This document shows, in pieces, positions 5,372 to 7,009 of a stretch of DNA of 7,009 bases. Every line of letters begins with the position of its first letter. The first letter of the stretch is position 1. Under the pieces are notes generated by a model. The model ran no database searches and was not told the origin of the DNA. It saw only the letters and a list, made by a program, of their open reading frames with translations. This stretch comes from an uncultured Porphyromonadaceae bacterium (GTDB taxonomy: Bacteria > Bacteroidota > Bacteroidia > Bacteroidales > Muribaculaceae), in assembly GCA_900550395.1 (NCBI GenBank), contig URSD01000065.1:1-7009 (forward strand), in the 5' to 3' direction. Made by a program: the position numbers and the translations under genes.

Positions 5372-6427
5372 ATGGAACGTCACCTCATACACCGACATGC
5401 CACCCTGCTCGACGCCCTGCGGCGCCTCAACGAGCTCAGCGGCAGCACCATGACCCTCTTTGCCGTGGACGACGACGGCCGCGTGTGCGGCACCCTTACC
5501 GACGGCGACGTGCGCCGCGCCCTGCTGGCCGGCGGCACGCTCGACAGCCGCGTGGAGGACGCCGCACGCCGCGACTTCCGCAGTCTGCGCGCACCCCGCC
5601 CCGACGTCCGCACCATGCGCGAATGCCGCATGGCGGGCATCGCCCTGCTGCCCGTGCTCCGCGAGGACGGCACGCTGGAGCGCATCGTCGACCTCAACCT
5701 CACACCCACCGAGCTCCCCCTGCGCGCGCTGCTCATGGCCGGAGGCAAAGGCGAGCGCCTGCGCCCCATGACGCTCACCACCCCCAAGCCGCTGCTTCAA
5801 ATAGGCGGCAAGGCCATCATAGACTACAACGTGGAGGCCCTGGCCGCCGCAGGCGTGCGCGACATCACGGTGTCGACGCGCTACCTGGCCGACGCCGTCG
5901 ACGCGCACTTCGCGCAGCCGGTGGCAGGCGTAAGCGTGCGCACCGTGCGCGAGGAGGAGCCCCTCGGCACCATAGGCGCGGCGTCACTCATAGAGTGGTC
6001 CGCCGGGGGCGACACCCTGGTGATGAACTCCGACCTGCTCACCACCATCAGCTTCGAGGAGATGTACCTCCACCACCGCGACGAGAACGCCGACATCACC
6101 ATCGCCGCCATACCCTATACCGTCAGCGTGCCCTACGCCATACTCACCACCGACGGCACCGCCCGCGTCACCGGCATAGAGGAGAAGCCCAGCTACAGCC
6201 ACTACGCCAACGCCGGCATATACATCATGCGCAACGAGGTACTGCGTACCGTCCCCGCCGCAACGCGCACCGACGCCACCGACCTTATAGAGCGCTGCAT
6301 AGCCGACGGCGGACGCGTCACCTACTATCCCATACGCGGCACATGGATCGACATAGGCTCGCCCACCGACTTCCGTCAGGCCTCCGAGCTCATGCGCCAT
6401 CACCAGAATCTTTCAACTCTCTCATAA
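5372..6427 (+). CDS. CBS-domain sugar-1-phosphate nucleotidyltransferase (PtmE-like)
   Basis: Encodes 351 residues from ATG 5372. The N-terminal CBS pair comprises about 9-55 (core GTLTDGDVRRALLAGG) and about 65-113 (core AGIALLPVLREDG). The NTP-transferase fold runs about 118-345, with the signature GGKGERLRPMTLTTPKPLL (124-142), EEPLGTIGA (195-203), a metal/nucleotide aspartate in MNSDLLT (D221), EEKP (270-273), NAGIY (280-284) and GTWIDIGSPTDF (323-334, D327). Such enzymes make NDP-sugars from NTP and sugar-1-phosphate. The same CBS-plus-transferase architecture in Campylobacter PtmE gives GDP-glucosamine for legionaminic acid synthesis, and its usual neighbour is a PtmB/LegF cytidylyltransferase, as here. 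CBS pairs often bind adenine nucleotides, suggesting allosteric control. GDP-mannose or hexose pyrophosphorylase activity is an alternative. The gap to the preceding stop is 7 nt with at best a weak AGAAG ribosome site. The in-frame TTG at 5342 overlaps the upstream gene and is not favoured. Confidence 0.87.
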   Translation: MERHLIHRHATLLDALRRLNELSGSTMTLFAVDDDGRVCGTLTDGDVRRALLAGGTLDSRVEDAARRDFRSLRAPRPDVRTMRECRMAGIALLPVLREDGTLERIVDLNLTPTELPLRALLMAGGKGERLRPMTLTTPKPLLQIGGKAIIDYNVEALAAAGVRDITVSTRYLADAVDAHFAQPVAGVSVRTVREEEPLGTIGAASLIEWSAGGDTLVMNSDLLTTISFEEMYLHHRDENADITIAAIPYTVSVPYAILTTDGTARVTGIEEKPSYSHYANAGIYIMRNEVLRTVPAATRTDATDLIERCIADGGRVTYYPIRGTWIDIGSPTDFRQASELMRHHQNLSTLS

Positions 6428-6434
6428 CCACACC

Positions 6435-7009
6435 ATGGCTGAATCCAATTTCATTGACTACGTAAAGATACTTTGCCGTTCGGGCAAAGGCGGCGCGGGT
6501 TCGCGCCACTTCCACCGCGCCAAGTACGTGCCGAAGGGCGGACCCGACGGCGGCGACGGCGGACGCGGCGGCCACATCATACTGCGCGGCAACCGCAACA
6601 TGTGGACGTTGCTGCCCCTCAAGTACCGCCGCCACATCTTCGCCGGCAACGGCCAAAGCGGAGGCGCGGGCCGAAGCTTCGGCAAGGACGGCGAGGACAT
6701 CATCGTGGACGTGCCCTGCGGCACGGTGGTCTACGACGCCGAGACAGGCGACTACCTGGCTGAAGTCACCGACGACGGCCAGCTCGTGCGCCTGCTGCGC
6801 GGCGGACGCGGAGGCCTCGGCAACTGGCACTTCAAGAGCAGCACCAACCGCACGCCGCGCTATGCCCAGCCCGGCGAGCCCGCCATCGAGAAGAGCATCA
6901 TCCTGGAGCTGAAGCTCCTGGCCGACGTGGGCCTTGTGGGTTTCCCGAACGCCGGCAAGTCGACACTGCTGTCGGCAGTCTCGGCCGCCCGCCCGAAAAT
7001 CGCCGACTA
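6435..7009 (+). CDS. obg: GTPase Obg/CgtA, ribosome assembly (3' end beyond window)
   Basis: The reading frame opens at ATG 6435 and runs past the window end: 191 complete codons and two extra bases. The N-terminal glycine-rich Obg fold is clear: FIDYVKILCRSGKGGAGS (6-23), KYVPKGGPDGGDGGRGG (30-46), GGAGRSFGKDGED (77-88... glycine-rich turn region) and LRGGRGGLGN (121-130). The G1/Walker A loop GFPNAGKST (169-177) follows with LLSAVSAARPKIADY leading to switch I; the remaining G domain is cut off. Obg is an essential GTPase that binds the 50S subunit during late assembly and responds to (p)ppGpp. It lies 7 nt after the nucleotidyltransferase gene with no visible terminator or promoter between, so it is probably co-transcribed. 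That is an unusual partner for sugar-nucleotide genes and more typical of housekeeping operons. Family length is about 340-430 residues, so roughly half is present. Confidence 0.95.
   Translation, partial: MAESNFIDYVKILCRSGKGGAGSRHFHRAKYVPKGGPDGGDGGRGGHIILRGNRNMWTLLPLKYRRHIFAGNGQSGGAGRSFGKDGEDIIVDVPCGTVVYDAETGDYLAEVTDDGQLVRLLRGGRGGLGNWHFKSSTNRTPRYAQPGEPAIEKSIILELKLLADVGLVGFPNAGKSTLLSAVSAARPKIAD

Noticed and set aside
5485..6465. Arg/His/Pro-rich alternate-frame open reading frame within the nucleotidyltransferase region
   Set aside because: It is typical of an off-frame reading of GC-rich DNA; the overlapping frame carries clear CBS and NTP-transferase motifs.

Overview
The window looks like a chromosomal segment of a gut-type Bacteroidales bacterium; Muribaculaceae (S24-7) or a Prevotella-like relative is my best guess. 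Three things point there. Two secreted proteins end in short type IX secretion (T9SS) type A-like C-termini with the GI(D/N)DV...GxYI pattern. Intergenic regions carry the Bacteroidetes -7 motif TAnnTTTG instead of sigma70 boxes. The genes lack clear Shine-Dalgarno sequences. The genus cannot be fixed from this sequence alone.

Layout. Positions 1-200 hold no convincing gene but contain a compact set of GC-rich palindromes that looks like a small REP/MITE-type element, plus a second related hairpin. Then come three minus-strand genes: a 96-residue putative lipoprotein (201-491), an 852-residue repetitive secreted protein (616-3174) and a 403-residue secreted protein (3245-4456). A 13-bp-stem terminator lies after the 852-residue gene and a 10-bp-stem hairpin after the 403-residue gene. 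About 200 bp of AT-rich divergent promoter DNA (4457-4653) separates them from a very GC-rich plus-strand operon: an N-acylneuraminate-family cytidylyltransferase (4654-5364), a CBS-domain sugar-1-phosphate nucleotidyltransferase (5372-6427), and the start of the GTPase gene obg (6435 to the window end). Both gaps in this operon are 7 nt.

How the genes work together. The first two operon genes match the PtmB/LegF plus PtmE pair of the Campylobacter legionaminic acid pathway: a CMP-nonulosonate synthetase and a CBS-linked GlcN-1-P guanylyltransferase. This suggests the cell activates a sialic acid-like nine-carbon sugar, although the condensing synthase (NeuB/LegI) is not in the window. The minus-strand proteins are probably exported: one to the envelope as a lipoprotein, two through Sec and then T9SS. 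Some Bacteroidetes (e.g. Tannerella) put nonulosonic acids on secreted glycoproteins, so a link between the two halves is conceivable, but that is inference.

The most interesting points are the nonulosonate gene pair fused transcriptionally to obg, a near-consensus promoter that seems to start transcription at or within a few bases of the first ATG of that operon, the duplicated modules of the 852-residue protein, and the palindromic element at the left end.
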